From NCBI RefSeq assembly GCF_910596095.1, contig NC_056552.1, positions 9,157,111-9,221,110 on the forward strand: a stretch of DNA of 64,000 nucleotides. Reading direction: 5' to 3'. This DNA comes from Thunnus maccoyii. Its lineage: Eukaryota > Chordata > Actinopteri > Scombriformes > Scombridae. Below, piece after piece: positions 24,301 to 35,326 of this stretch (position 1 is the stretch's first letter; every line of letters begins with the position of its first letter). The notes under the pieces were generated by a model. The model ran no database searches, was not told the DNA's origin, and saw only the letters and a program-made list of their open reading frames with translations. The position numbers and the translations under genes were made by a program.

Positions 24301-27300
24301 CCAAGATGACTAACAAACAAAAACACACAGATTCAAACCATAAACACAAAACAAACTGAATACATAATTTTTCATTATTTTCTGACATTTTATAACTAAA
24401 GGATTGGGAAAGTCTGATAATGAAAGTAATCACAGCTTTATTACAATACAGCAGTATAATAATAGCAGTAAATATTTACACTGTTATCATGTGGTTGCAT
24501 GTGACATCCTGGTATCTGCTGTAAAACACCAAAATCCACACTGACTCTAATAAAAAGCTTCATTCTTACCTTTTCAAATGTCGCCAGCAGAATATGAGAG
24601 TGTCCCAAATGTTCTGTGGATATAAAAACAGCAAACTTCACTTAAAACTCTGCAGCTTTACTCTCACATCGGACCATCGGCGTGATAAACAGACGCTAAC
24701 TCAACTCACCTTCCCCCTCGTCGACCACGGCCTGCACCACCATGGGGAAGATCTCCTTGTCCATATCAAACAGCAGCTGAGGAGAAAAGAAGGGGAGAGA
24801 GGTGTTGTAGATATCTATCTGTTCTGCGTTCCTCACAAGAGAACAGCCTCATACGGAACCGCGTCTCAGCGTTCGGCCTACAGACGGGTGGCGTACCTCC
24901 TCGTCGGCCCACTCGCTGAGGTTGACGGTGTGTGAGGGCAGGCAGAACTGCTGGCAAACTCCCCTCTTGAAGTGCACCGTCTCAGACTGCAGAGAGCTGT
25001 CCTGGGGCAGGTAGCTGCAGGAAAAATGCGGATACAGTCGATCAGTGCACGCAGCTGCACGGAATACATGATATGAGCGCACGATAGATCTGTCAGCTCA
25101 GGTATCAGGCAGTACTTGATCGTACCTACAGCGGTCTATGGAAGATTCATTGTCTAATTATAATTTATTTCAGTCATGATAGGCTTTTTCTGTTTAAATG
25201 TGGCATTTTCTGTGCAGTGACAGATGATTCTGTGTGAGCTGGAGCAACATTTGCTTGTCTTCCCTGATTTGAAGACAAAGTTAGGAACATAAAGGTCTCT
25301 TATCTGGATAGAAATAAGCTCACAGCAGCTATTTATGCAAGAAATGCAAATACAAGACATACTGTATGTATATAATATACTTATGAAAGCAGAGTGTCCG
25401 CATGAATATTTATGGAAACATATTTCTCTTCCATACCAGCCTGTATGTCTATAAATGATATAGCAGATGTCCCTCGTTTTTCTAGCGATGCACCAATTTG
25501 ACCTCTTCTCTCCTGATCCGATACCGGTGCTCTCTTTTTCCCCCACATTTAAAATCTGTAAACTTCACTGCTTGTGACTGATTGGGATCATTTTTTTATG
25601 TAAGGTAACATAAGGCCAGAGAGTCATCTGCCTTCTGTGCCTGCAGAAATACTGAATTTTATACGACACTGATGAGATTCTTCATCTATTTAATGTGGAT
25701 CAGTCACGTCTGACCGATAACCAAACTGTCAGTATCTGCCCTGATATCCATCTGTTGGATCAGATCCCTGCATCCCTACTTTTCACTTGAGCGTGAGAGT
25801 CAGTATCTCACAGTAAAGTGTTCAAGGATGTATCTCCAGTAGACGCATTGTCAGCGCAAAAACATTTGTTCTTCTGTCCACTCATCTCGCACGATTGCAG
25901 ACTTTCAGTGTCACAAGACATACTAATAAAGCTTTGAAAGTCTTTTTGAGGACTCTTCAGTGTAATTTTACTGATGGAGACTAGATGATAGGTATTATAA
26001 CAAAATGGAAAGTATAGATACTGACCAATACAGGAAGAAGCAAAGCAAAGCTGAAATGTTCCACTTACACCGGCACTCCATTGTGAAACTCCTCTATGGC
26101 CTGGTAGTAGATGGTGATGGCCACCTGCGTGTCAGCATCAAAGGTGAACTCTACGTTGTAGCAGGACCTGTTCTTACCCGCCGCCTCGTCACCCGGCAGC
26201 TTTAGGTCCTCGCTGCATCTATGGGTGGCGGAGAGAGTCGAAGGAAGGGCGGAAGACACGATTAGGGAGACGGTCTAAACTCATCAATGATATAAACTCC
26301 ATTTAGTCATGTTTGACTCATAGTTATAAAACAGGAATTAAATGTAATTAAATTCAAATTTAGGCTTCAATAATCATACAAGAATGATCTGAAACAGTGG
26401 ATTATTTATTGTTAGAAGCTATGTGATGTCACATAATGACAATATGTCAATAATTAACAGAAATATCTTAAAAACTTGGGATCACTTTACATATTTTTTT
26501 GTTTGAAATGTTTTTCTTTTTTGTGTGTGTTTGTCTTGTGAGACTTTGTGCTTTTATTTTTAGCTGGTATTTTGTAATTGGATGTTTTATGTAACACTTG
26601 ACTGTGTTTTGTTTTCTTGACTACGCCTGAAGAAAAAAAAAAAATTGAACTAGAAGAAAAAAACAAAAAAAAAACATGCATGATTTGACGCCATCCCTTG
26701 AATTAGCTGCTGTGGCTTGTTCCCTAAAAATAGCTGAGAGGACATAAAATTAGACAACAGTGGTGTAATGAGAGGTTATGTGTGTGTTCAGGTGGATAAC
26801 AGGAGCGTACCGAACAAGCCGCAGCGTGTCCTTACGGATGTTTATAAGGCTTCGTAACGTCTTTACTGGTTCCTGAGGTGGAGGGGCTGCGTAAGGGAAC
26901 TGAAAACAAAACAAAACAAAACATATTATAGATGTAAAATACATGTTATGATACTGAAGAGTAGCCGCATTCAGCTTCACTCAACCGCCCCGACATTCCT
27001 CTGGTTACCACAGAGGAGTCAGACTAGCACGATGACCGCAGCCGCTCCTGGTTCAACCTCAACACAGAAAGTGTTTCGATTTGTCAGCACGGATCTCGCC
27101 GGTGCTGACAAGTGCTGAGCCGGAGAGAAAAATCTGCTCGGATTATGTCTTTCCAGGGACGAGGCTGACACTTCAGAAGACAGCTCTCGGCACATTTCTG
27201 CACACACAGGGACCGCAGGGGTGTAAAACAGTCCAGGGTCAAACAAAGTCTCTCTTTCTTTCAGGCTGGTTTCAAGGATCTGATGGGTGAGGTTTACTGC

Positions 27301-30300
27301 ATCAGGGGAATTTTGATAGTGCCAAGTCACAGATAAGGATGTGAAATATCTAGACTTTCTGCCTTTCTGCTGTGGCCGACCTTTCAAAATAAAATCAAAC
27401 ATTAACAACCCTGCTGTAAAACCGACACGCAACCTTTCAACTCGACCCGGTCCTCGAGCCTCACGTCTCAGCGCTCTCTCTTGTTGTGTGTTTGAAGCCA
27501 GAAGTTGCTGACTGTGCGTAAGGAGAGCTGAGGTGGTTTGAGGATCAGTGAAGGAGAAACATGCAGGATGTGGTCGGATACCTCCGCACTACAACCCCTC
27601 ATCTGTGCGTGTGTTTGTGTGCGCTGTGAATGGCACCATATTCAGTACTATTACACACATCTGGGCTCAGCGGGGAGTCACGCCTGTAAACCACACAAAC
27701 AAACACACACACACGGAGTAGCAGATGCTGAAAAGAGCCATTCATTAGGAATCTCACGGGCAACAGTGTAGGTCTTGAAACTTATTAGAAATCACGAAAC
27801 ATCAGAGCAGCCACCCAGAGACACTGAAACACTCTGTACTTCCTCTCACAGGCTCAGACTAAACTGAAAAAGGTTCGACTGTTTTCCCTTTTTCAAATAA
27901 ATGTGAGAGGAGTGTTTATATAAGGCTCTATTCAATAATAAATTGAACAGAAGGGCTTATGAAACTGAAAAAGCAATTTCAAAAAACAGCCCAACGCTTC
28001 TGGCAGGAGTTTCAGAAAAAAAAAAATCACTAAATATAGCCCGTCCATTATCATATTTGTCGAGCGGTGCAGGAGACCGAGAACACAACAACTGCGGCCG
28101 GGTTTATGATTCCGCAGCACCATCTGCTTAGAAACCACCAAACATTATATAATGCTGGTAAAGCTTCAGACACACATACCGAAAAGAAAAAAAAAAAATC
28201 ACCAGCTGAATTCTGTGCCCACAAGAGGATTATAAACACCCACATAATCGGGAGAAAAACTGCACTCCTAATTTTAGCCCCAGTCTAGACAGAAACAGCA
28301 GTGTGACTGAGATTAGCGCACAGAGAGATGCAAACGAGTCTCTCCATTATCACCCGGCTGAGCTTCGCTTTTCAAATTCTCTTTTTTTTCGACTTTAACT
28401 CCCCTCCAAACTCTTCCCTTACGTCTGTGTCAAATTCTCTGTCTCTCTCTCTCTCCTCTCGGGGCTCGGGCTCTTTTTGATCTGCAGCTCTCATAAGTTT
28501 AACCTTCAGCTTCACAATTCGGGAATGAACGAACGCTCCCGAGCGAACCCCCCCGTCGCTTATCAGCCTCTCTCTCTCTCTGTATCGGGGAGCTGGCAGA
28601 CTGTCATTTCATTTTTTAATTAGTTTGACAGGATGAGACGTTGGAATAAATTTCAATCAGTGACAGTCTGAAAGCCTGTTAATCGCCGCTGCAGGAGTCA
28701 CGGCTGCAGAGATGCAGCAGCTTCTGTTTAATGACAAAGAGGCCTTTTAATGCTGAAATTCAATCAGCCGATCAACACTAAATTAATCAGCGACTGTCGA
28801 GTCAGCTATTAAGCAACAAAAAAAAAATGCTCTTTTGCTTGATTTGCTGCTTTTCTTTGTTTTGTATCATCGTAAACTGAATATATTTGTGTTTTGGAAA
28901 CAATTCCCTGAGCTCTGGGAAATTATTATTAATGTGTGAGAATACCTACCGCTACTGGTCTGGTCCCCAGGAAGTTAAGGTCTGTGTTTTCCCCGAACAG
29001 GTAACCTTCAGGATGGGTGGAGTCAAACTTCTCTCCCCCCATGATGAAATGGCTGGCGAAGTAACTCCCTGCACACAAAGAAAACTCACTTTGAAAGATG
29101 GAAAAACTGAAAAATGCATCACACCGTCAGCTGAGATTATAAAAGACTTTAGAGATGAGCACGATGTGTCTGAGCCGTAGCCGTGAATCATTTTGTGCTT
29201 TATAAACCTGGTTTCAATGTCAATGAAGGTTGTTACTTTTATATTCTGTTTTAAAGACTTAAATCCATAAGTTATGTTGATCATCTTTGTTTTGAGAAAA
29301 CGTTTATCATGTTTTGTCCGTTGCTCTGTGTCTTTAGCTTTCAAGACTTCATTTTTCACTTTTTCTTAGAATAAAACAAATTCCACCATTAGAAATGACT
29401 TTTTCTTCTTGAAATAATACAGAACAAGAATATAAAAACTTGATTCTGGTTGATTTTCATTCGCCTGGTTAAAGAGCCTGAAATCGCTGCTCTCATCTCT
29501 GATTTCTTCAGCTGTCCAAACAGAAAACGTAACAGCAATTTAGTCTGATTGTCGGGGTTAGATTTGTATTATTTTTATAGGAATGTTGAATAATTATAAA
29601 CTGGTGAAATTCTCTCAGTCTGTTTTTCATGGGTATAAGATTTTAGGGCTCAATAACAAACAAAATGAACGCTTAAAACTGAGATTTCTCGCTGTGCGAC
29701 GGTCTTTTTTTTTTTTTTGCTGTGTTGCAACACCCACCCATCTGGCACTTCAGTGGCATGAAACATTTACAACTCCCTTTAATATTTGAACCGTTTAACT
29801 GGCACTGTCATCCACAGAGACCCAAAAAAAGCCCCAAACTGCTAGATCTCAAACATTAAACACAACAACTAGTGAGCTTTACAGATGCACAAAATATCCC
29901 TGTGATCCTTGTAAGACTTGTAAGAAATGATGGGAAAAATGTAGATTTGTTTTTTTTTCTTTTCTTATTTCAAGAAGACTAATTAAACCCTACAAAGGAC
30001 TGGAGAGGTCATTGTTGGCCTGCGGCTCGTCCACCTGTTTACTGCAACTTTAGGTTGGTGACAACAAGACTAAATAGACGTTCTGCTTTTTAATCACAGG
30101 TTGGGCTAATATCATAAGACTGTAATGGTGGTTCACAGTCTTTAAATAACATGCTGGACGGTCAAGTCATGTATCTGCTGATAGGACATCTAGTCTGGAT
30201 CTGAATCAGGTCCTGTCTTGTTTCATGCGTATTAATGCAGGAGAAAAGGACAAAGGGTTTGGATGCTCTGACCTGTAGAAAAATCCATAACAGTACAAAT

Positions 30301-32690
30301 CATGAGCTAAAAAAAGCCCCGATGACGACACTCCCTCTCTCTCTCTCTCTCTCTCCCTCTCTCCGCCTTCATTGCTTTATTATTATTTACAGAAGGTAGG
30401 AGAGGTGAGCTGGGCCGAGGCTTTGTCACCAGATCCCGCAGACAGGAACTGGGGCTGACAGATCGGTTTCACCTGCAGCCGCTGCCACCACCTCCCCTGC
30501 CCCTCCCACCACCAGCACCAGCACCGGCACCGACACCGGCACCAGCACCAGCACCACTCCTTCAGGCTGCAACCAGCACTGTTATATCACAAATTCATAC
30601 AGCCTGTGACAAATTCAGCCAAAGTGCGGTGAGACAGGCGCTAATGGCAAGTCAGCACTTGTTCTTCCTTTCTCTCCTTTCTTTAGGACATAGTAACACT
30701 ATAAATCTAAGATATTATTGTAATATCGGTATATAGCCTAACACATCACATCTCAATATAATAAAACTATTCCCTGATTCAGTTTGAGATCTCATTTTGT
30801 GAGAGGCTTTAATTTATTTTATGCCACTGCTCACAGTAGAATTGAAAAGCAACAGCATTATTTCATCGCAATACCATTTTTGACGTTAATATTGGATTAC
30901 GGCTAAACCCCGGTAGGGCTCTGAACACTGTGCTGTAATCAGAAAATGTCACATGGAGGAACATTAACAAGACAGATTCAAAACACACACACAAACACAC
31001 AGGTCAGTTTGGGGTCCAAAGGACAGTCAGGTGAGTTGGGTTGAAGAGAGCAGGGTTGGGTGTTGTTTGACAGTTTGTGATTGTGGTACCAAATACTTTG
31101 CATAAACCTTTCCCCACTTAAAAATGCATCTGTGCTGAAGTTATGTCAAAGCAAACAGCAGTATAAGAACTTTAAATAATATATAATACAAAATTTAGAG
31201 CTGCAATGATTAGTCATTCGATAGAAAATTAATCGTCCACTATTTTCAAAATCGATAAATCATTTTTCAAGAAAAAAAAAATCAAAATTCTCAGATTCTA
31301 GCTTCTAAAATGTGAATATTTTCTGCTTTCTTTAGTCTTCTATGATAAAAAAATCTATATCTTTGGGTTGTGGACTGTTGGTCAGGACAAAAGAAGACAT
31401 ATGAAGACGTCATCTCAGGCTTTGGAAAACATAAATTGATAATTCTTACAATTTTCTGACATTTCATAAGTCAAACAACTAATCAGATAATCAGTAAAAT
31501 AACTGATAATGAAAATAATTGTTAGTTGCAGCCCCTAAAAAAATGAACAAAATGAAGACTTTAGTGAGATAATAACTCATCAAAGAATCAGTAAATAGGA
31601 CTAAACATCTGAAAAAGTATTCTGTGCTAGGTGAGTTTTAATACTGAAGGAGTGCTGAGACGTCTATTTGACTTTAAATTAAAGCTGCAACATAAAATGA
31701 ATCAACAATTCATTCATTTACTCAGCAAAAATGCCAAACCCTCAACATTTACAGCCTCTCAAATATGAGGATTTGCTGCTTTTTTTTAATTTCATATCAT
31801 TGTAAATTGAATCTCTTTGGGTTTTGGACCGTTGTCACCTTGGATTGGAAAGTGTCTTTTTTTCACTATTTTCTGACATTTTATTGACTAATCAATGAAT
31901 CATTTAATGTAAAAAATAATCACCAGATTACTTGAAAGTGACAATAACGATTGCAGTCCTACTTAAAATTAAAACCTCATCTACACTGACTGAACACAAC
32001 CATAACTTCCACAGATTAAAGCATCTCTACTGCTGATGGTGATGTTGCTCTTTTTATTTCCATGTCCAGATCCCTAAAAGACTGCTTACAGCTGCAATCC
32101 CAGTTCTGTCTCTCATACACATTAAATAAAAGAGAATATACGGTTTAACATATATAAATATGCTAGATGGATAATCAGTAGGATTCAAAATACAGAAGTA
32201 AAGTGGTAATATGTCCCTGTGTGTTGCTGCTATGGGTTTTATCCCTCCATGTAATGCTGCAGTGCTAGAAATAAATTATAATAAATTATCAAAAAAAAAA
32301 ACAATCATGAAGTAGAGAGGATTGGGAAGGTATACTGTGAATATGCTAAAAGACAAATTAAGTAGAAAGGTGTTTCTGATAAATCATGAAGCATGGATCC
32401 TCTCTCTGTCTCTCCACAGGTAGCTCCAGGTTAGAGGCTGAAATGCCCCTACAGGCCTGTCAGCAACAAGGTATGATGGTGATGGATTTGCTGGTGATGC
32501 CTAGGCTAGTTTCCAATGCGTGTAGAGCCTTAAAAAAAAATACACAATCTGCGAATAAAACTGAGAGCATTCAATCAGTCTGACCTGTTGTTGGTGACTT
32601 ACCAGATTTCGGTGGATAACGGTACACCGAATTGGACGGAATGTCCACTTCTTCCACGCCTATATTCTGCCTGCTTGTTAAAGCTCCCAT
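10891..32690 (-). CDS. rnf157: RNF157, RING finger E3 ubiquitin ligase (Mahogunin-type), complete 19-exon gene
   Basis: Cytoplasmic E3 ubiquitin ligase, paralogue of MGRN1. Exons in transcript order: 32690-32603, 29068-28950, 26899-26811, 26218-26069, 25014-24897, 24776-24710, 24613-24570, 23589-23542, 23370-23299, 23164-23005, 22510-22398, 22314-22085, 21500-21398, 21246-21138, 19330-19113, 18992-18930, 18841-18793, 14168-14058, 11039-10891. All joins have GT/AG ends and keep phase; total 2100 nt, 699 residues. The N-terminus MGALTSRQ fits an N-myristoylation signal. The Mahogunin N-terminal domain includes FASHFIMGGEKFDSTHPEGY and FPYAAPPPQEPVKTLRSL. The C3HC4 RING spans C278, C281, C293, H295, C299, C302, C313 and C316. 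The tail is Ser- and acid-rich and ends in GPLIV, like human GPLAV. Introns hold most of the window's microsatellites and several MITEs. The last two exons have weaker family similarity than the rest but keep phase exactly. Confidence 0.95.
11446..11675. mobile_element. Degraded copy of the GCTGCAACTAAC MITE-like family
   Basis: In rnf157 intron 18. Has TTTGATGATTGATTAATCGTTGAAG, AAAAATGCCAAACATTCC, TGACAATTTGCTGC, ACTGAACGTCTTTG and a terminal GCAGCCTTT, matching the order of the family core. Confidence 0.55.
13017..13160. repeat. Polypurine tract followed by G-rich DNA in rnf157 intron 18
   Basis: On the plus strand nearly 130 bases are A and G (GAAAGAAGG-type units). After a short gap, 13245-13310 and 13435-13500 are very G-rich with many runs of three or more G. 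On the rnf157 transcript these read as polypyrimidine and C-rich. The frames seen here on both strands are low-complexity artefacts. Confidence 0.7.
13647..13690. repeat. (CA)n microsatellite
   Basis: Slightly interrupted CA repeat in rnf157 intron 18. Confidence 0.9.
15856..15889. repeat. (TG)n microsatellite
   Basis: About 17 uninterrupted TG units in rnf157 intron 17. Confidence 0.9.
16152..16220. repeat. (CA)n microsatellite
   Basis: About 34 uninterrupted CA units in rnf157 intron 17; an interrupted CA tract follows at 16371-16421. Confidence 0.95.
17395..17562. mobile_element. Penelope-like inverted repeat with hammerhead-like core
   Basis: Two arms of 44 and 47 bases form a nearly perfect inverted repeat: 17410-17453 (CACTGTCTTCTGTGCTTGCG start) and 17509-17555 (ending CACAGAAGACAGTG). 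They differ by one small insertion and one substitution. The roughly 55-base loop between them contains CTGATGA at 17485-17491, a GGT/ACC stem, then GAAAC at 17505-17509. This is the order of hammerhead ribozyme conserved blocks, and hammerhead motifs are known in Penelope-like retroelements. Stem I is not obvious, so activity is doubtful. Confidence 0.5.
20735..21058. mobile_element. GCTGCAACTAAC MITE-like element, near full length
   Basis: Begins AGAGCTGCAACGATTAACTG and ends ATAATCGTTAGTTGCAGCCCTA, so the two ends are inverted copies of each other. The core has TTGATTCCAGCTTCTCAAGTG, GTTGTGGACTGTTGGTC and AGACATTTGAGGACGTCAG. It lies in rnf157 intron 14. Confidence 0.8.
21083..21137. repeat. 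(TG)n microsatellite abutting the rnf157 exon 14 donor
   Basis: About 26 TG units, followed directly by GCAC and the end of exon 14 at 21138. In the rnf157 sense strand the donor reads GTGCAC and runs straight into a CA repeat. Confidence 0.95.
21340..21397. repeat. (CA)n microsatellite abutting the rnf157 exon 13 donor
   Basis: CA repeat with one CT interruption, ending at the exon 13 boundary (21398). On the sense strand the donor is GTATGTGTGTG and is continuous with a GT repeat. Confidence 0.95.
24068..24425. mobile_element. Degraded copy of the GCTGCAACTAAC MITE-like family
   Basis: In rnf157 intron 7. Keeps AAAAATGCCAAAACATGCTG, GATTCTAGCTCCTCAAAATGTGACGATTTGCTG, TTGGTCAAAGCA and TTTTCTGACATTTTATAACTAAA. 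The ends are poorly preserved, so borders are approximate. Confidence 0.45.
25486..25782. mobile_element. MITE with GATGCACC / GCATCCCTA ends, copy 1
   Basis: Starts TAGCGATGCACCAATTTGACC with GATCCGATACCGGTGCTC, and ends GATCAGATCCCTGCATCCCTA. The inverted ends and the CGATACCG text match the element at 40815-41125. It lies in rnf157 intron 4. Confidence 0.6.
28763..28915. mobile_element. Partial copy of the GCTGCAACTAAC MITE-like family
   Basis: In rnf157 intron 2. Contains ATTAATCAGCGACTGTCGAG, TTGATTTGCTGCTTTTCTTTG and TAAACTGAATATATTTGTGTTTTGGA, in the order of the family core. Ends are missing. Confidence 0.4.
30470..30563. repeat. CACCAG / CACCGG minisatellite
   Basis: Tandem array of six-base units (CCAGCA, CCGGCA and variants) in rnf157 intron 1. 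It follows a CT repeat at 30333-30363. Confidence 0.8.
31196..31536. mobile_element. GCTGCAACTAAC MITE-like element, full length
   Basis: Begins AGAGCTGCAATGATTAGTC and ends ATAATTGTTAGTTGCAGCCCC, in inverted orientation. The core contains GTTGTGGACTGTTGGTC and ATGAAGACGTCATCTCAGGC. It lies in rnf157 intron 1. Confidence 0.8.
31680..31961. mobile_element. GCTGCAACTAAC MITE-like element, second copy in tandem
   Basis: About 145 bp after the previous copy. Begins TAAAGCTGCAACATAAAATG and ends AACGATTGCAGTCCTA. It is more diverged than its neighbour, so it is probably an older insertion. Confidence 0.65.
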
Positions 32691-33907
32691 TTCCAGTCAA
32701 ATAAAGACCATACGGATTAACGGGCATAACACTTCAGGTTCGCTTTGTTCGCGGCGTCTCGTCACTCCCTATCATTTAATCCAGTTCGTGCTGCCCTGTC
32801 CATTTCTGTCGGGTCCGAGCCCCGCCGTGAATGTGACCGTCCCGGGGATTAACGGTTGTTCTCTGGCTGCTTATCTCCTCCCCGGTGCAGCTCGTTTTTT
32901 AAGGCTGAAAACAGCCGTTAATGACAGAGGAGCGCTCTCATAGTGCGCCGCATTCGCACAATCGAGCAAAAAAAAAAAAAAGAAAAGCGAAATCTCCGCG
33001 CCCCGGCTTTTTTTTTTTTTTTTTTTTTTTTACTTTACCGAGGCACAAAACGGTGATGTTCCCGTCGACATAATAATAACCGGCCCCCCTGGCTGAGTGT
33101 TGATCGTCTATCCTCCCGGTGCTTTTCGTTGCTGGATCCTGTCAGAGAGGTCGGTGGCTCCCCATGACGTCAGCCAGGCACAAATCCGGACCGTGTGTGT
33201 GTGTTTTTTTTTTTTTTTTTTGCGCAGTCCTCCTCTCTCCGGCAGCAGCTACCGACCCGCTTTATAACGTGACCTTCCGCCACCGACTGCAGTGCAGAGA
33301 GGACGGCCACACCGAGCCCAAAAACATCACCCTCCACACATGAAGCCAGTAGAGGCTCAATCATTTAGTGTAACTGGAGCCCAGATGCTCGCTATGAAAG
33401 CTATTAACGGTCGATTGAAGCTTTTTTTCGCAACAAGTAGAGTCATAGAAATCAATGTGTGAGAGTTTTACAAAGACTTGAGACCATAATGAGCCCTTAA
33501 AGTTGATAAACTACAAAAACAACCGTTAACGCCCCATGATATTATAGATAATATGATATTTATTTGGGGACAAAGGAGGATTTGTGGTCCAACATTGCCG
33601 TTAAAAGCAGCTCCTCGTCGACAGAGGGCGCTGTAACGGCTATTGTGACGGAAGGTGAGCAGCCAATCAGAGGAGGCCACCACGGGCGCAAAGAAAAGGG
33701 GAAAAGGAAGCTTTATTGCCGCCATTTCACGTGAAAGCAGCGCGGTAAGGACGACGTCTACTGCTAAACAATTTAGAATAAGTCCGAATTTGAGTTAAAT
33801 ACACCATTTGGGGATTAATAAACCAACTGTGACCGTTTAAGCAAACGGTAGGACGTAACGGTTTTCGTTTTAACGGGCCTGCTCTGTTGCTTGGAGACGG
33901 TGGGAAA
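32691..33907. promoter_or_regulatory. Divergent promoter region between rnf157 and srsf2
   Basis: Holds both 5' flanks. Towards rnf157 there is a perfect palindromic CRE, TGACGTCA, at 33165-33172. Towards srsf2 there is a CCAAT box in AGCCAATCAG at 33661-33670, a YY1-type GCCGCCATTT at 33718-33727, and the palindrome TTTCACGTGAAA (E-box CACGTG) at 33725-33736. Poly-T runs lie at 33008-33030 and 33205-33220. I see no TATA box at a fixed distance from either gene, and the transcription starts are unknown. Confidence 0.65.
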
Positions 33908-34857
33908 ATGAGCTACGGAAGGCCGCCGCCAGACGTGGAGGGGATGACCTCCCTGAAAGTGGACAACCTGACTTACCGGACTTCGCCCGAGACTCTGCGC
34001 CGAGTGTTTGAGAAGTACGGCCGCGTGGGAGACGTGTACATCCCCCGGGACAGGTACACCAAGGAGAGCCGCGGTTTCGCCTTCGTGCGGTTCCTCGACA
34101 AGCGCGACGCCGAGGACGCCATGGACGCTATGGACGGCGCGCTGCTCGACGGGCGGGAGCTCAGGGTGCAGATGGCCCGCTACGGACGACCACCGGACTC
34201 GATGTACAGCCGGAGAGGAGCTCCGCCACGCAGATATGGAGGGTACGGACATAGAAGCAGGAGATAACTCTGCTTTAGTGTAGCAGAGGAACTAGTTTAG
34301 GCTACGTTAGTCTTGCAAAGGATAAGAGGAGCACATGGTGCATCGGAAACGAAAGTAGTTTGTAATTTTATACTCATTTTGTAAACCCAAATCTTTACTG
34401 GTTGCAACACTTTTTGGTTGATTTTACACTTGTAATTTCAGTTTTCAAACCGAACGTTGTTCAAATGTTGTATACCATTGTATACATGAGGTTTTATTGT
34501 CATCCACAGCAACACAGTAAATAGCAACATTGAAGGTAGTGATATTTTGCTTCTTCGAGCTCTAAGTTGGTTCCAATGAGAGTATATGACGATAATAATA
34601 AGTAACAGTCAAGTCAGTTTTATTCGTATAGTCTAATATCACAAATCACAGATTTGCCTCAGGGGACTTTACAATCTGTACAGTAATATAACATCCTCTG
34701 TCCTTAGACCCTTGATTTGAATAAGGAAAAACTCCCTAAAACCCCCCTTTTACTTCAGGAAGATGTTGTTGACATCAACAGGAAACTATTAGCTCGTTGT
34801 ATTTTAACCCCTCTGTGACACCTACACTGCATAATATTTTGCATTAACTGCTACTTA

Positions 34858-34941
<84 letters not shown>

Positions 34942-35326
34942 GGTAGCTGATAGTTAAGGCAGTGGTGTGTATGTATTTTGGTCTTACTGAAGTCCTTCTC
35001 TCTTTACCTGCAGCCGTTCAGACAGTCCCCGGCGCCGCAGACGTAGCCGCAGCCGCTCCAGGAGCAGAAGCCGTTCCCGATCCAGGAGCCGCCACCACTA
35101 CAGCCGCTCCAGGTCCCGCTCCTACTCCAGATCCAGGTCAAGGTCCAGGTCCAAGTCCAGAACCCCCAGGCGAAGCAAGTCAAAGTCTCCCTCCAGGTCT
35201 CGGTCCCGCTCCAGGTCTAAGTCAAGGAGTCGAACCCCGCCTTCCAACAGAGGGTCAAAGTCCAGGTCCAGATCCAAATCCAAGAGCAGACCTAAATCTC
35301 CAGAGGACAACGGAGCAGAGTCTTAA
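33908..35326 (+). CDS. srsf2: SRSF2 (SC35), serine/arginine-rich splicing factor
   Basis: Nuclear SR protein that binds exonic enhancers and promotes spliceosome assembly. Start [13 protein letters not shown] at 33908. The RRM (residues about 14-92) has RNP1 RGFAFVRF and RNP2-like LKVDNL; hinge RYGRPPDS includes the Pro that corresponds to human P95. Exon 2 (35014-35326) encodes an RS domain ending in [11 protein letters not shown]. Exon 1 reads [10 protein letters not shown] and then a stop at 34265-34267. A break after AGAAGCAG (34260) matches the phase-2 Ser codon junction I recall in human SRSF2 and gives 221 residues, exactly the human length, but the intron then begins GAGATA, not GT. 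The only nearby GT is at 34243 (GG before GTACGG), giving 215 residues and losing the YGHRS segment. Which donor is used is unresolved. Fish have two srsf2 copies; I cannot say which this is. Confidence 0.95.
34610..34765. repeat. Interspersed repeat fragment in the srsf2 intron
   Basis: Contains AATATCACAAATCACAGATTTG, GGGGACTTTACAATCTGTAC and AACATCCTCTGTCCTTAGACC. A related fragment at about 17570-17660 has CAATACCACAAATCACAAATG and ACATCCTCAATGC. This text is common in fish LINE-type repeats, but I am not sure of the class. Confidence 0.55.
34861..34936. repeat. (AT)n microsatellite in the srsf2 intron
   Basis: About 38 uninterrupted AT units, ending about 75 bases before the exon 2 acceptor. 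Confidence 0.95.
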
